From Candidatus Kryptoniota bacterium (lineage in GTDB: Bacteria > Bacteroidota > Ignavibacteria > Kryptoniales > JAKASW01): a stretch of 64,000 bases of DNA. Shown one piece after another: positions 9,329 to 17,313 of the stretch (its first letter is position 1; each line of letters begins with the position of its first letter). The stretch is from positions 305,297 through 369,296 of the forward strand of contig DATCTN010000026.1 in assembly GCA_036567965.1 (NCBI GenBank). Reading direction: 5' to 3'. Made by a program: the position numbers and the translations under genes. The notes under the pieces were generated by a model. The model had not been told where the DNA came from and made no database searches. It saw only the letters and a list, made by a program, of their open reading frames with translations.

Positions 9329-9715
9329 TTGGCAAAGGCTGCAGGCAAGAAAAGAAAAAAGACATCGGTTGATGCGCACGGTATCGCTCATATAAAAGCG
9401 ACCTTCAACAACACCGTGGTTGCGCTGACGGATATTTACGGAAATGTCGTTTCATGGTCGTCGGCAGGGAAGCACGGGTTCAAAGGTTCCCGCAAGAGCA
9501 CGCCGTACGCCGCGCAGGTAGTAGGCGAGGCGGCCGCGAAAGAGGCGGTCAACCTCGGTATGAAGAAGGTCGAAGTGCTGGTCAAAGGCCCGGGTTCCGG
9601 ACGGGAGGCAGCTATCAGGTCTCTACAAACGGGTGGGCTTGAGATCACAAGTATCCGGGATGTCACCCCGATACCGCATAACGGCTGCAGGCCGCCAAAG
9701 CGACGCAGAGTGTAA
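9329..9715 (+). CDS. rpsK: 30S ribosomal protein S11
   Basis: The 128-residue protein starts with TTG at 9329 behind ACAGGAG. It has [39 protein letters not shown] and the end [17 protein letters not shown], all diagnostic of S11, which lies on the platform close to the Shine-Dalgarno helix. Confidence 0.98.
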   Translation: MAKAAGKKRKKTSVDAHGIAHIKATFNNTVVALTDIYGNVVSWSSAGKHGFKGSRKSTPYAAQVVGEAAAKEAVNLGMKKVEVLVKGPGSGREAAIRSLQTGGLEITSIRDVTPIPHNGCRPPKRRRV

Positions 9716-9737
9716 AAAGAAATTTTCGGAGCATTAA

Positions 9738-10370
9738 ATGGCAAGATATATCGACGCAAGTTGCAGACTTTGCAGGAGAGAAAGACAGAAGCTTTTCCTG
9801 AAGGGCGTGAAATGTTATACGGACAAGTGTCCGCTCGAACGGCGCAATTACGCGCCCGGCGAACATGGCAACCGGAGACGTTCGAAGGTGAGCGAGTACG
9901 GCGTCCAGCTCAGAGAAAAGCAGAAGGTGAAGAGGATATACGGCGTGTTTGAACAACAGTTCAGGCACTACTTCCAAATGGCTACGCATCAGAAAGGGAG
10001 AACCGGAGAAAATCTGCTCCGGCTCCTGGAGCGGAGACTTGACAACGTCCTCTATAGACTTGGTTTCGCCCCGTCAAGGAAATCCGCCAAGCAGCTCGTA
10101 CTGCATGGACATTTTACCGTGAACGGAAGACACGTAGACATCGGATCGTATCTCGTGAAGGCAGGAGACGTTATAAAAGTTTCAGACAGAAGCAACCAGC
10201 TCGATATCATTCACTCTTCATTGAAAAGGGTCAAGGATGGAATGCTCCCGTCATACCTGCAACTCGACAAGGCTCAGCTGACAGGGACGTTCCTGCAAGT
10301 GCCGGAGCGGTCCGAGATTCCGCTGCCCGATGTGAACGAACAACTCATCGTCGAACTGTACTCCAAATAA
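9738..10370 (+). CDS. rpsD: 30S ribosomal protein S4, zinc-binding form
   Basis: The 210-residue protein has an N-terminal zinc knuckle at C9, C12, C26 and C31, and an S4 RNA-binding domain with [20 protein letters not shown] and [21 protein letters not shown]4 nucleates 30S assembly and acts as an autoregulator of the alpha operon in some bacteria. An 87-base gap to rpoA follows, longer than elsewhere in the operon. Confidence 0.98.
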   Translation: MARYIDASCRLCRRERQKLFLKGVKCYTDKCPLERRNYAPGEHGNRRRSKVSEYGVQLREKQKVKRIYGVFEQQFRHYFQMATHQKGRTGENLLRLLERRLDNVLYRLGFAPSRKSAKQLVLHGHFTVNGRHVDIGSYLVKAGDVIKVSDRSNQLDIIHSSLKRVKDGMLPSYLQLDKAQLTGTFLQVPERSEIPLPDVNEQLIVELYSK

Positions 10371-10457
10371 TATCTGACGACGGTGCTGAAGAGCATGTCC
10401 CGACTAATTATGAGAACAGGGACGAGCAAACTAAAATTTAAATGAGGTGAAAATCTA

Positions 10458-11447
10458 ATGAGCGCTGTAAAATTGCAAATGCCGGAGACAATTGTTTTAG
10501 ATCAGTCGAATTACAGCAACACTTTCGGACGATTTATCGCTGAACCGCTCGAGCGAGGATACGCCACCACTCTTGGCAATTCATTCAGAAGAGTTCTACT
10601 CTCTTCCATTCCCGGCTGGGCATTTACCCATTTCAGGATACCAGGCGCGCTCCACGAATTCTCGACCATCAAGGGGATGTCTGAAGACCTGGTCGACTTT
10701 ACACTGAACCTGAAAGGCGTCAGGATAAAACTTATCGACAAGAAGTTGAACAAGATAAACTTGAAGCTTAAAGGCCCGATGGAATTCACCGCGGAGGAAA
10801 TTCAGAGGCAGTACCCGCAGGTAGAGGTTCTTAATCCCGGCCACCATATTTGCACGTTGAGCGACTCGAAAGAGATCGAGATCGAGTTGAGAGTCAGCCG
10901 CGGGAAAGGTTACGAAGCTGCGGAAGATCATAAACTTGCCGAAGCACCGGAAGACCTGGTATCGGTCGATGCGCTTTTCGCGCCTATCATGAACGTCAGG
11001 TTCTTTGTCCAGCCCTACGGTGTGGGTGAAAAGACGACGCTCGAGAGACTGACGCTGGAAATTGAGACCGACGGCTCGATCACGCCTGAAGACGCCGTTA
11101 CAACTGCAGCCAAGATCCTCCAGGACCACATCCAGCTTTTCCTGAACCTGGGAATTCACCAGGAGTCGCAGGAAGAAGGATCGGCACAGGAGGAAGAGGC
11201 AGCCCGCATCAGGAAACTCCTGAAGATGTCGGTGGACGAGCTCGAGCTATCCGTGCGCGCGCACAACTGCCTGAAGGCTGCCAACATCCACACGATCTCT
11301 GAACTCGTCAACAAGGATGAAGCCGAGCTCCTTCGCTTCAGGAATTTCGGGAGAAAATCGCTCGCAGAGCTGGCCGAGAAGATCGGAAGCATGGGACTTA
11401 ATTTCGGAATGGATGTCACCAAGTATCTGAAAGACGATAACGAGTAG
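10458..11447 (+). CDS. rpoA: DNA-directed RNA polymerase subunit alpha
   Basis: The 329-residue protein has the alpha N-terminal dimerisation domain with EPLERGYATTLGNSFRRVLL and the C-terminal DNA- and activator-binding domain from about residue 255, with RAHNCLKAANIHTISELV and RNFGRKSLAELAEKI. GAGGTG precedes the ATG. It is the only core polymerase gene of this operon; rpoZ is found at 30760 in the same window. Confidence 0.98.
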   Translation: MSAVKLQMPETIVLDQSNYSNTFGRFIAEPLERGYATTLGNSFRRVLLSSIPGWAFTHFRIPGALHEFSTIKGMSEDLVDFTLNLKGVRIKLIDKKLNKINLKLKGPMEFTAEEIQRQYPQVEVLNPGHHICTLSDSKEIEIELRVSRGKGYEAAEDHKLAEAPEDLVSVDALFAPIMNVRFFVQPYGVGEKTTLERLTLEIETDGSITPEDAVTTAAKILQDHIQLFLNLGIHQESQEEGSAQEEEAARIRKLLKMSVDELELSVRAHNCLKAANIHTISELVNKDEAELLRFRNFGRKSLAELAEKIGSMGLNFGMDVTKYLKDDNE

Positions 11448-11460
11448 GAGTTTTTCTTAA

Positions 11461-11928
11461 ATGAGACATTTGAACTCAGGCAGAAAGTTAAAGAGAACTG
11501 CGAGCCATCGTAAAGCCTTGATGCAATCTCTTGCGACAAATCTTATACTATACAAGCAGGTGCGAACGACGCTTGCTAAGGCGAAGGAAACGCGAATCTA
11601 CATCGAGCCGTTGATCACCAGAGCAAAGAAGGACAGCGTTCCTGCGCGGAGACTCATTTCAAGGTTCATAAAGAATAGGGAAGCATTGAAGATACTCTTC
11701 ACCGAAATTGCGCCGAAGGCTCAGGACAGACCGGGAGGTTACACGCGGGTCATCAAGTTGGGTCAGCGGCACGGCGACGGCGGTGAGGTAGCGATAATCG
11801 AACTTGTGGATTTCAACGCGGCCGACGAAGCTGAGAAGCGCCGCAAACCCGCTAAGGAAAAAGAAGAGACTTCCAAAGAAGCCCCGGTCGAGGAAAAGAA
11901 GGCTGAAGCGTCCGCTGCCAAGAAGTGA
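11461..11928 (+). CDS. rplQ: 50S ribosomal protein L17 with charged C-terminal tail
   Basis: The first 118 residues are a standard L17, beginning MRHLNSGRKLKRTASHRKAL and including GGYTRVIKLGQRHGDGGE and IELVDF. The protein continues for about 35 residues of Lys, Glu and Ala (KEKEETSKEAPVEEKKAEAS), a low-complexity tail like those seen on L5 and L29 here. It closes the alpha operon. Confidence 0.97.
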   Translation: MRHLNSGRKLKRTASHRKALMQSLATNLILYKQVRTTLAKAKETRIYIEPLITRAKKDSVPARRLISRFIKNREALKILFTEIAPKAQDRPGGYTRVIKLGQRHGDGGEVAIIELVDFNAADEAEKRRKPAKEKEETSKEAPVEEKKAEASAAKK

Positions 11929-12092
11929 CGGTCCAATTTCTTTCCCCTCTGTCCCGACCATAATTCCTCGAATTCAATTCATTCATCCCGCTATGCGCGA
12001 AATACGCAACAGAGGGATATTTCGGCAATTGAAGTTGTCGCCGATAATGTGTAAATTATATCTGTTAAAGAATTATGATGGGGAACGACCTT

Positions 12093-12689
12093 ATGAAAAT
12101 TGACACGGCGAAATTCGTGACAAGCGCTGTCGATTACACCCAGGTGCCTGATACCGATTTGCCGGAGGTCGCATTCATCGGACGGTCCAATGTCGGGAAA
12201 TCCTCGTTGATCAATAAGCTCTGCAACAAGAAGAGCCTGGCACAGGCAAGTTCCACTCCCGGAAAGACACGCTCACTGAATTTCTTCCTGGTAAACGACG
12301 GAAACTATTTCGTCGATCTGCCGGGGTATGGGTATGCTATTGCACCTGAACATATGAAATCGAGCTGGGCTAAACTAGTTGAGACTTACTTGCAGGAACG
12401 CAAGCAGCTAAAGCTCGTGATACAGATTCTCGATGCGCGACACGAGCCGATGGAGCTTGACAAGATAATGATCGGTTGGCTGGAGTTCTACAAAATACCG
12501 TATGTGATCGTGATGACGAAAGCCGACAAGCTCTCACAGAACAAGATGAACACGCATATGGCGCGCGCAAAGGCGCAACTCCCCAACCTGAAATTCTGCC
12601 AGTGCTTCCTCCCCTTCTCGGCCGTCTCCGGCCAGGGACGACCTGAGCTGATCAAACTCATACAGGATTTCACCCAGTCCATAGACTGA
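12093..12689 (+). CDS. engB: Ribosome biogenesis GTP-binding protein EngB/YihA
   Basis: A 198-residue TRAFAC GTPase used in late 50S assembly. G1 is GRSNVGKSSLINK, G2 follows in STPGKTRSLNF, G3 is DLPGYGYA and G4 is TKAD. I chose ATG 12093 because GGGG lies eight to twelve bases upstream and MKIDTAKFVTSAVDY fits the family N-terminus; ATG codons at 12075 and 12078 are in frame and would add six or five residues. It stands alone after the alpha operon and ends at a strong bidirectional terminator. Confidence 0.95.
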   Translation: MKIDTAKFVTSAVDYTQVPDTDLPEVAFIGRSNVGKSSLINKLCNKKSLAQASSTPGKTRSLNFFLVNDGNYFVDLPGYGYAIAPEHMKSSWAKLVETYLQERKQLKLVIQILDARHEPMELDKIMIGWLEFYKIPYVIVMTKADKLSQNKMNTHMARAKAQLPNLKFCQCFLPFSAVSGQGRPELIKLIQDFTQSID

Positions 12690-12708
12690 ACACTCGGTTT
12701 AATAAGTC

Positions 12709-12742
12709 AGCGGGCAGGTCAACCGCCCTGCTCGCTTTTTTT
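12709..12742. terminator. Bidirectional intrinsic terminator between engB and the oxidase genes
   Basis: AGCGGGCAGG (12709-12718) pairs with CCTGCTCGCT (12727-12736) over ten positions with one G.U, with loop TCAACCGC, followed by seven T residues. It serves engB on the plus strand; the convergent oxidase gene stops at 12741, right at the T tract, and its transcript could use the same hairpin. Confidence 0.85.
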
Positions 12743-13874
12743 ATGCTTTCAGCTCGCTCTTTCTTACTTCTGCAACCTTCGATAACATCCACCCCACAAT
12801 TGCGAGGCCCAGGACGAAAAGGACGAGGAACAGGATCAACGGGCTCCATTGAATGTTGACCGCCTCCTTTGACACATCGCGGTATCTCGAAATTTCTGTG
12901 TTCTGAACCCACTGCCTGGTAATGGCGTTTAGTGTAACTACCAGGAACTGCGCGACTGCGGCGGAAATGGCCGCTCGTTTCGTCACCCCTCTTCGCTGAT
13001 CGCGGAGCGCAAGCCACACCAGTCCGGGAGACACCGCAGTCAGTATCAGGATCATGTGCATCAGCGGCTCGCTGTTCTGCCTGGCCATGGTAAACCTATC
13101 GAGAGTCCAGAATATGTACCACGCTCCTGTCACTGCAAACCAGATCATTCCCAACGTGAAGAACCGGAATGCAAACTTGCCTGCCCAGCCCCGGTATTCT
13201 TCGGTCGTTTCTTCCTTCCGGAAGAAGGCCGCATCGACAGTGATGTACACAGCTGTGGTCATAATCGCGATTCCGAACATCATCAGCCATCGGGGAAATA
13301 AGGTCGGGTCGCTGGTGTTCAATGCTATACCGGTCGGAGCGCCGGCGACATTGGTCCGATTAAAGATCCCTATCCAGTTGTCTACATTCACCATAAGACT
13401 GAAATTGTTCGCGAACAGGAACCCGATTATGATAAACAAGATCGAACTTACCCAGGCGGACGTCATCGCGAATCTTGTTCTGCGCTGCTTTCGTACGCTC
13501 AGCGAATATGCGTAGACGCCGTAGTAGGCTACGAGCAGGAGTATGATCACGCTGAACCAAGCCCAACCGATAAGCACTCCCGCGGGATAATAGAATTGGT
13601 AATAGCCCACCTGGGTGAACAATAGTGGCACGATGCCGAGGTTCACCCCGATGGCAACTATGATCGGCATACTCTTGCCTAGCCGGTTCGCGAGGAGTTC
13701 AGAATTCCCTTTGCCGAACGTTCCGAAGATCGCGACCAACACCATCCCGGCGTACCAGATATTCATCGGGATCATATGAAGAATGAAGCCGAGCACCTTG
13801 AAAGTTGTGATGAACCAGAACGGCGCGGGATTGCCGAGCGGCGACGAAGGTCCGATTAGGTCTTGTGGATTCAT
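12741..13874 (-). CDS. Cytochrome bd-like oxidase, second membrane subunit
   Basis: A 377-residue protein with about nine hydrophobic segments, and histidine in the first helix (FKVLGFILHMIPMNIWYAG). It is not a normal CydB; the layout resembles the small partner subunit seen with atypical bd-like oxidases in Nitrospira and other environmental bacteria, as far as I can recall. It follows the large subunit with a four-base overlap (13871-13874) and a strong AAAGGAGG site, so the two form a complex with high likelihood. I cannot assign haem ligands from sequence alone. Alternative: an unrelated quinone-reactive membrane anchor. Confidence 0.7.
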   Translation of the reverse strand: MNPQDLIGPSSPLGNPAPFWFITTFKVLGFILHMIPMNIWYAGMVLVAIFGTFGKGNSELLANRLGKSMPIIVAIGVNLGIVPLLFTQVGYYQFYYPAGVLIGWAWFSVIILLLVAYYGVYAYSLSVRKQRRTRFAMTSAWVSSILFIIIGFLFANNFSLMVNVDNWIGIFNRTNVAGAPTGIALNTSDPTLFPRWLMMFGIAIMTTAVYITVDAAFFRKEETTEEYRGWAGKFAFRFFTLGMIWFAVTGAWYIFWTLDRFTMARQNSEPLMHMILILTAVSPGLVWLALRDQRRGVTKRAAISAAVAQFLVVTLNAITRQWVQNTEISRYRDVSKEAVNIQWSPLILFLVLFVLGLAIVGWMLSKVAEVRKSELKA

Positions 13875-15301
13875 TTCATCATTCCTCCTTTCCCCGTCAA
13901 TGCCACGTCATTGTTCTTCAGACTCTCTCTTCTCGTGAACTTCATACCGGCGGGCGATTGGAATGCTATGCTTGAAATATATTTTGAGAGAACCGTCGCC
14001 TCCTCCTCGGTGCCGCACCACGGTGGCATGAAGAAGTGTGCCTTGTCGAGGTGAGTGACGACGGTATGAATCATATCCTCGTTCCATCCTCTGGCCAACT
14101 CGGCAACAGATGAGAATCCTTTTGATGAATGGCAATCGTTGCAGTGGTACTGGAACAGCAGTCGTCCGATCGCAATCTGATCGGGTTCGGGAAGCTGGAG
14201 CAGCTTGCTGCTGACGACTTTTCCGTCCTTGTCAAGGAGCTGCGGGTAATTTTGTTTTACATATGCTTTCGTCCATGTCCCACCGTTGATATATCCCGAT
14301 CGCTGGAGTTCGGGTATCTCGGAGACCAGGACATTATTTCCAGTGACATAGTTATAGATTATGTAAGGTTTCCTCACGCCTTCTCTGATGAATTCGCCAG
14401 TGCTGGTGGTGGCGACGCCGAGAATGAAATACAGAATTGCAAAGCCCTTGTTGATCCAGCCCGGCTGTCTGAATGGTCCGAAGTACAGCATCAGGAAAAC
14501 GATTGCCGTCGCGCCGAATATCAATGCGACCAAAATATTCAATGCGCTCGCACCGACCATCGCCGCCTTTGCGCTTTCGGGGAGATTGATCTGCCACCAG
14601 GCACCTCCGATCGTCACAAGTACGGCGCCGGCCATCGACCATCTTGCAGCCCGGTTTTCAACCAGGGCGAGAAGCTGTTTATCGTTCTTCAGCTTGAAAG
14701 CAGCGTGAAGGTAAACATAAAGCGATGTGAGCAAAAGAGAAGCGCCCGTCCGCGCGATAATCTGCGGATACGTCTGAGGATTAAAAAACGCGGTCCACAT
14801 CGAATGGCCGGGAGTCCACTTTCCGATGTCGAGTTGAAATGCGGTTATCGCGGTAATTAGTACCAGACTAATAAAAGCCGACACGGCATATATCCAGCCG
14901 ATCGTCGTATGAACTTCCGGCTTCAATTTTCCCCAGTAATAGAAGAAGATAAAAGCAGACACTATTTCAAGGACGAAGAAAACGTATTCCATCGCCCAGC
15001 CAAAGACAAATATGTGAATGAGAGATTCTGTTGCAAGAGGAGATGCAAGACCGATAGTCCACCAGATGCCCACTCCTGTAATCGCACCGAAGACCACTGT
15101 GAGCAAAATGAAGAAGAATGTGTGCGAGTGAAGATAATCGAGAAGTGCCTTGTTGTTGATTTTGTAAGCGTGACTGACCTCTCCTGCGAGGAAAAGACCG
15201 CCTCCAACGGCATACAGAGAAACGAAAACGTGAAGTGTTGCGATAAGAGCGATAAGCATTGGAGAAGTCAGATCATGAACATACCACCAAGGATAGTGCA
15301 T
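13871..15301 (-). CDS. Cytochrome bd-like oxidase large subunit with C-terminal cytochrome c domain
   Basis: A 476-residue protein. Residues 10-350 form about nine membrane helices that resemble CydA: H24 sits where the CydA haem b595 ligand lies, and E105 and E112 (AMEYVFFVLE) match the glutamate pair of the proton/haem site. By my alignment the haem b558 ligand His is replaced by R184 (IIARTGAS). After the helices comes a class I cytochrome c domain: CNDCH at 387-391 and a likely axial Met at 425 (HFFMPPW). No quinol-binding Q-loop is obvious. It may take electrons from a cytochrome c pool. A strong AAGGAGG site precedes the ATG, 59 bases after a tRNA-Ser on the same strand. Confidence 0.75.
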   Translation of the reverse strand: MHYPWWYVHDLTSPMLIALIATLHVFVSLYAVGGGLFLAGEVSHAYKINNKALLDYLHSHTFFFILLTVVFGAITGVGIWWTIGLASPLATESLIHIFVFGWAMEYVFFVLEIVSAFIFFYYWGKLKPEVHTTIGWIYAVSAFISLVLITAITAFQLDIGKWTPGHSMWTAFFNPQTYPQIIARTGASLLLTSLYVYLHAAFKLKNDKQLLALVENRAARWSMAGAVLVTIGGAWWQINLPESAKAAMVGASALNILVALIFGATAIVFLMLYFGPFRQPGWINKGFAILYFILGVATTSTGEFIREGVRKPYIIYNYVTGNNVLVSEIPELQRSGYINGGTWTKAYVKQNYPQLLDKDGKVVSSKLLQLPEPDQIAIGRLLFQYHCNDCHSSKGFSSVAELARGWNEDMIHTVVTHLDKAHFFMPPWCGTEEEATVLSKYISSIAFQSPAGMKFTRRESLKNNDVALTGKGGMMK

Positions 15302-15360
15302 ACAATCCTCCTTGCCGCCAGGTTAATTATTCGTATCCGTGTTCTGTCAAAGAAAGGGAG

Positions 15361-15444
15361 CGGAGGGTGAGGGACTCGAACCCCCAAGCCCCGAAGGGCG
15401 CCGGTTTTCAAGACCGGTGCATTAGCCGATTCTGCCAACCCTCC
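15361..15444 (-). tRNA. tRNA-Ser (anticodon UGA)
   Basis: Read on the minus strand the sequence begins GGAGGGTTGGCAGAATCGG and folds into a class II tRNA with acceptor GGAGGGT/ACCCTCC, discriminator G, an anticodon loop CTTGAAA (anticodon TGA) on a CCGGT-type stem, a long variable arm, and a T arm with GGTTCGAGTCC. The 3' CCA is not encoded. It lies upstream of, and on the same strand as, the bd-like oxidase operon. Confidence 0.95.
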
Positions 15445-16017
15445 ATGTAACAATCTGTCAAATGAGCGGAACTGCGTCACTAAATTACTAAACCAGGAAA
15501 CTCCATGCAATCGCAAGTCCACCTGTCTTTGTGATAGCAACGCTGGGGCGACGCATGCATCGCACTAACATTCGCCCCAACAAGGGGGAGAATCTGTCCG
15601 CATCCATTCTATTAACTCCCTCCCTCGCAGCTCAGTTCACGATGCAGCTCACATGCTCAGGAACCGAGATCGACATCTATGCACAGAGATTTGACCAGGT
15701 CGGATATCTTTATGTACCACTACCATCAATAACTCTTGCCGGTGACGTTGCGAACGACCAGGGGGCAGATGAAGATTCTCTGGGGCGCGTCGGGATCCGA
15801 CACGTTGCCGAACACCATCGTTCGATCTTATACCGTCTGGATGGGAGTCAAATTAACAGGTCTTTTGGGCAAAACGTCTTTTGTCGGGAAACGGTCGCGA
15901 GTGGAAGCACTCTCACATACCTGCCCCCACTGAAAGCCCTGTCATTAACTCTGGCGGGACTTTCTTTATCGTGCGGCTGAAGTCATTAGGATGACAGATC
16001 AACTGCCTGAATGAAAT
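15445..16017. other. Gene-free stretch of about 570 bases
   Basis: No gene is supported here. The longest open frame on the plus strand starts at 15531 with GTG, has no ribosome binding site, and shows no recognisable domain. On the minus strand a frame around 15650-15900 reads protein-like in parts but is broken by several stops, so a decayed gene is possible. A perfect 8-base inverted repeat, TGGGGCGA at 15544-15551 and TCGCCCCA at 15572-15579, is the only clear structure. Confidence 0.5.
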
Positions 16018-16671
16018 CTACTTCAGCGCCTCAGGCTGTGTTTGTTTCTGAGCTCGCAGGAAAATCACAGTATAAACCCCGAGCTTCAACGGAGCCGTGA
16101 ACTCTCCCGGCTTAAGATCGTTCAGGGCGTCGATAACATCATCGGGGTACCTGTTGATATCAATTTTGCCCAGGTATCCGCCTTTCGCTTTTGTGGGCGC
16201 GATCGAGTACTGTACGGCGAGAGTATCAAAACTTTTCCCGGCTTTCAAATCTGTATAGACCTGATTCGCACTCTCAGAATTGGAAAGACGAATTTCAGAG
16301 AGCTCCATCATGATTGGAGGAACATATATCACGTGCGCAGTCTGGTCGATCTTCATCTGGATCGCCTTGTTATCCGACATCGCGGGTGAGTACCGCCACT
16401 GAAGCACGCATCCTATGGCAAGCGTGTCCCATAATGGATCGCCGCTCGAGTTCTCGAGACTTGCTTGTTTGACCATGCCATCAGTCGAAATCAAGAGATG
16501 CATCTTGAGATAAAAGTCATTTGATGTCACATTGCTGGGCAGTTTCGGAAAGGGAGTCCTCTCGATCAGGGTCGGAGGAGTGACGTTTGATCCTAATCCT
16601 TCCAGTGCTGCACAACCGCTCATTGTGAGGGCAAGGACGGAGAGGCCTAGAAACAGCTTAAATGCTGACAT
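16018..16671 (-). CDS. Lipoprotein with TonB-C-like and parvulin-like segments
   Basis: A 217-residue protein with a lipoprotein signal peptide ending MSGC, C20 being the lipidated residue. Residues about 38-115 (LPSNVTSNDFYLKMHLLIST, ...LQWRYSPAM) resemble the TonB C-terminal or energy-transducer fold used in secreted proteins. Residues about 125-215 resemble a PpiC rotamase core: AVQYSIAPTKAKGGYLGKI and LNDLKPGEFTAPLKLG. It would sit in the periplasm attached to a membrane. The combination is unusual. The function is not known; a chaperone of outer-membrane proteins is possible. It is transcribed away from the rimP operon. Confidence 0.7.
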   Translation of the reverse strand: MSAFKLFLGLSVLALTMSGCAALEGLGSNVTPPTLIERTPFPKLPSNVTSNDFYLKMHLLISTDGMVKQASLENSSGDPLWDTLAIGCVLQWRYSPAMSDNKAIQMKIDQTAHVIYVPPIMMELSEIRLSNSESANQVYTDLKAGKSFDTLAVQYSIAPTKAKGGYLGKIDINRYPDDVIDALNDLKPGEFTAPLKLGVYTVIFLRAQKQTQPEALK

Positions 16672-16761
16672 GTTTCCCCCTATTGTTAATCGCTACTACT
16701 TTACGAAGATATTCCAAATGAGTCAAGAACGGCCTTTCAAGCCCGGGGTGCTTCGTCGGGG

Positions 16762-16790
16762 TTGATAAAGTGCAGTGAGAACGCTATATT
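16762..16790 (+). promoter_or_regulatory. Sigma70-type promoter of the rimP-nusA-infB operon
   Basis: TTGATA at 16762-16767 and TATATT at 16785-16790, with a spacer of exactly 17 bases. The start of transcription would fall near 16797. Only 12 bases later comes a terminator-like hairpin, then the rimP ribosome binding site. Confidence 0.7.
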
Positions 16791-16807
16791 TCTCTAACTC
16801 CGACGCG

Positions 16808-16836
16808 TAGCCCGGAATTTCTGGGCTATTTTTTTT
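16808..16836 (+). terminator. Terminator-like hairpin in the rimP leader (possible attenuator)
   Basis: TAGCCCGG (16808-16815) pairs with CTGGGCTA (16821-16828) over eight positions including one G.U, with loop AATTT, followed by eight T residues (16829-16836). AGAGGA, the rimP ribosome binding site, begins right after it. Its place between promoter and gene makes it an attenuator candidate, although it could also end an upstream transcript. Confidence 0.7.
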
Positions 16837-16846
16837 AGAGGACATA

Positions 16847-17302
16847 TTGAAAAGCGACAAAATAGAAGAATTAATGACGTTGGTACGACCCACGGTCGAA
16901 GGGCAAGGAGCATTCCTCGTGGACCTGAGCCTGAAAGGCGAGGGCAGAAGACAGCTCGTTGAGGTCTTCTGCGAAACCGAGCGTGGGATCACTATCGACG
17001 AGTGCGCCGAAATAAGCAGGAAAATATTGCCGCTGATCGACGGGTCTAATATACTCGGCGAGAGTTTCAGATTGGAAGTGTCCTCACCTGGAGTGGGTTC
17101 GGTTCTCAAGGACCGTCGTCAGTTCAAGCGAAATCTGGGAAGACTCTTCTCGGTAAAGTACCGCGAAGGCGAGGAAGTTAGGTTTGCTGAAGGTGAATTG
17201 TCCGATCTTACGGACGACAAGATTTGTTTGAAGACTGGGAAGGATGATCTCAAATTGGGAATAGATTCGATATTGGAAGCGAGAGTTAAAATAAGATGGT
17301 GA
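16847..17302 (+). CDS. rimP: Ribosome maturation factor RimP
   Basis: A 151-residue protein with the RimP N-terminal domain (LVRPTVEGQGAFLVDLSLKG, VFCETERGITIDECAEISRK) and the C-terminal Sm-like domain (SPGVGSVLKDRRQFKRNLGR). RimP acts in 30S maturation. The start is TTG at 16847, with AGAGGA seven bases upstream. It is the first gene of the operon, followed after 11 bases by nusA. Family members are about 150 residues, so length is normal. Confidence 0.95.
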   Translation: MKSDKIEELMTLVRPTVEGQGAFLVDLSLKGEGRRQLVEVFCETERGITIDECAEISRKILPLIDGSNILGESFRLEVSSPGVGSVLKDRRQFKRNLGRLFSVKYREGEEVRFAEGELSDLTDDKICLKTGKDDLKLGIDSILEARVKIRW

Positions 17303-17313
17303 CAGGAGGATAA

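Noticed and set aside
15531..15980. A 149-codon plus-strand frame in the gap between tRNA-Ser and the lipoprotein gene
   Set aside because: GTG start without a ribosome binding site, no recognisable domain, and protein-like but interrupted readings on the other strand; not enough for a gene.
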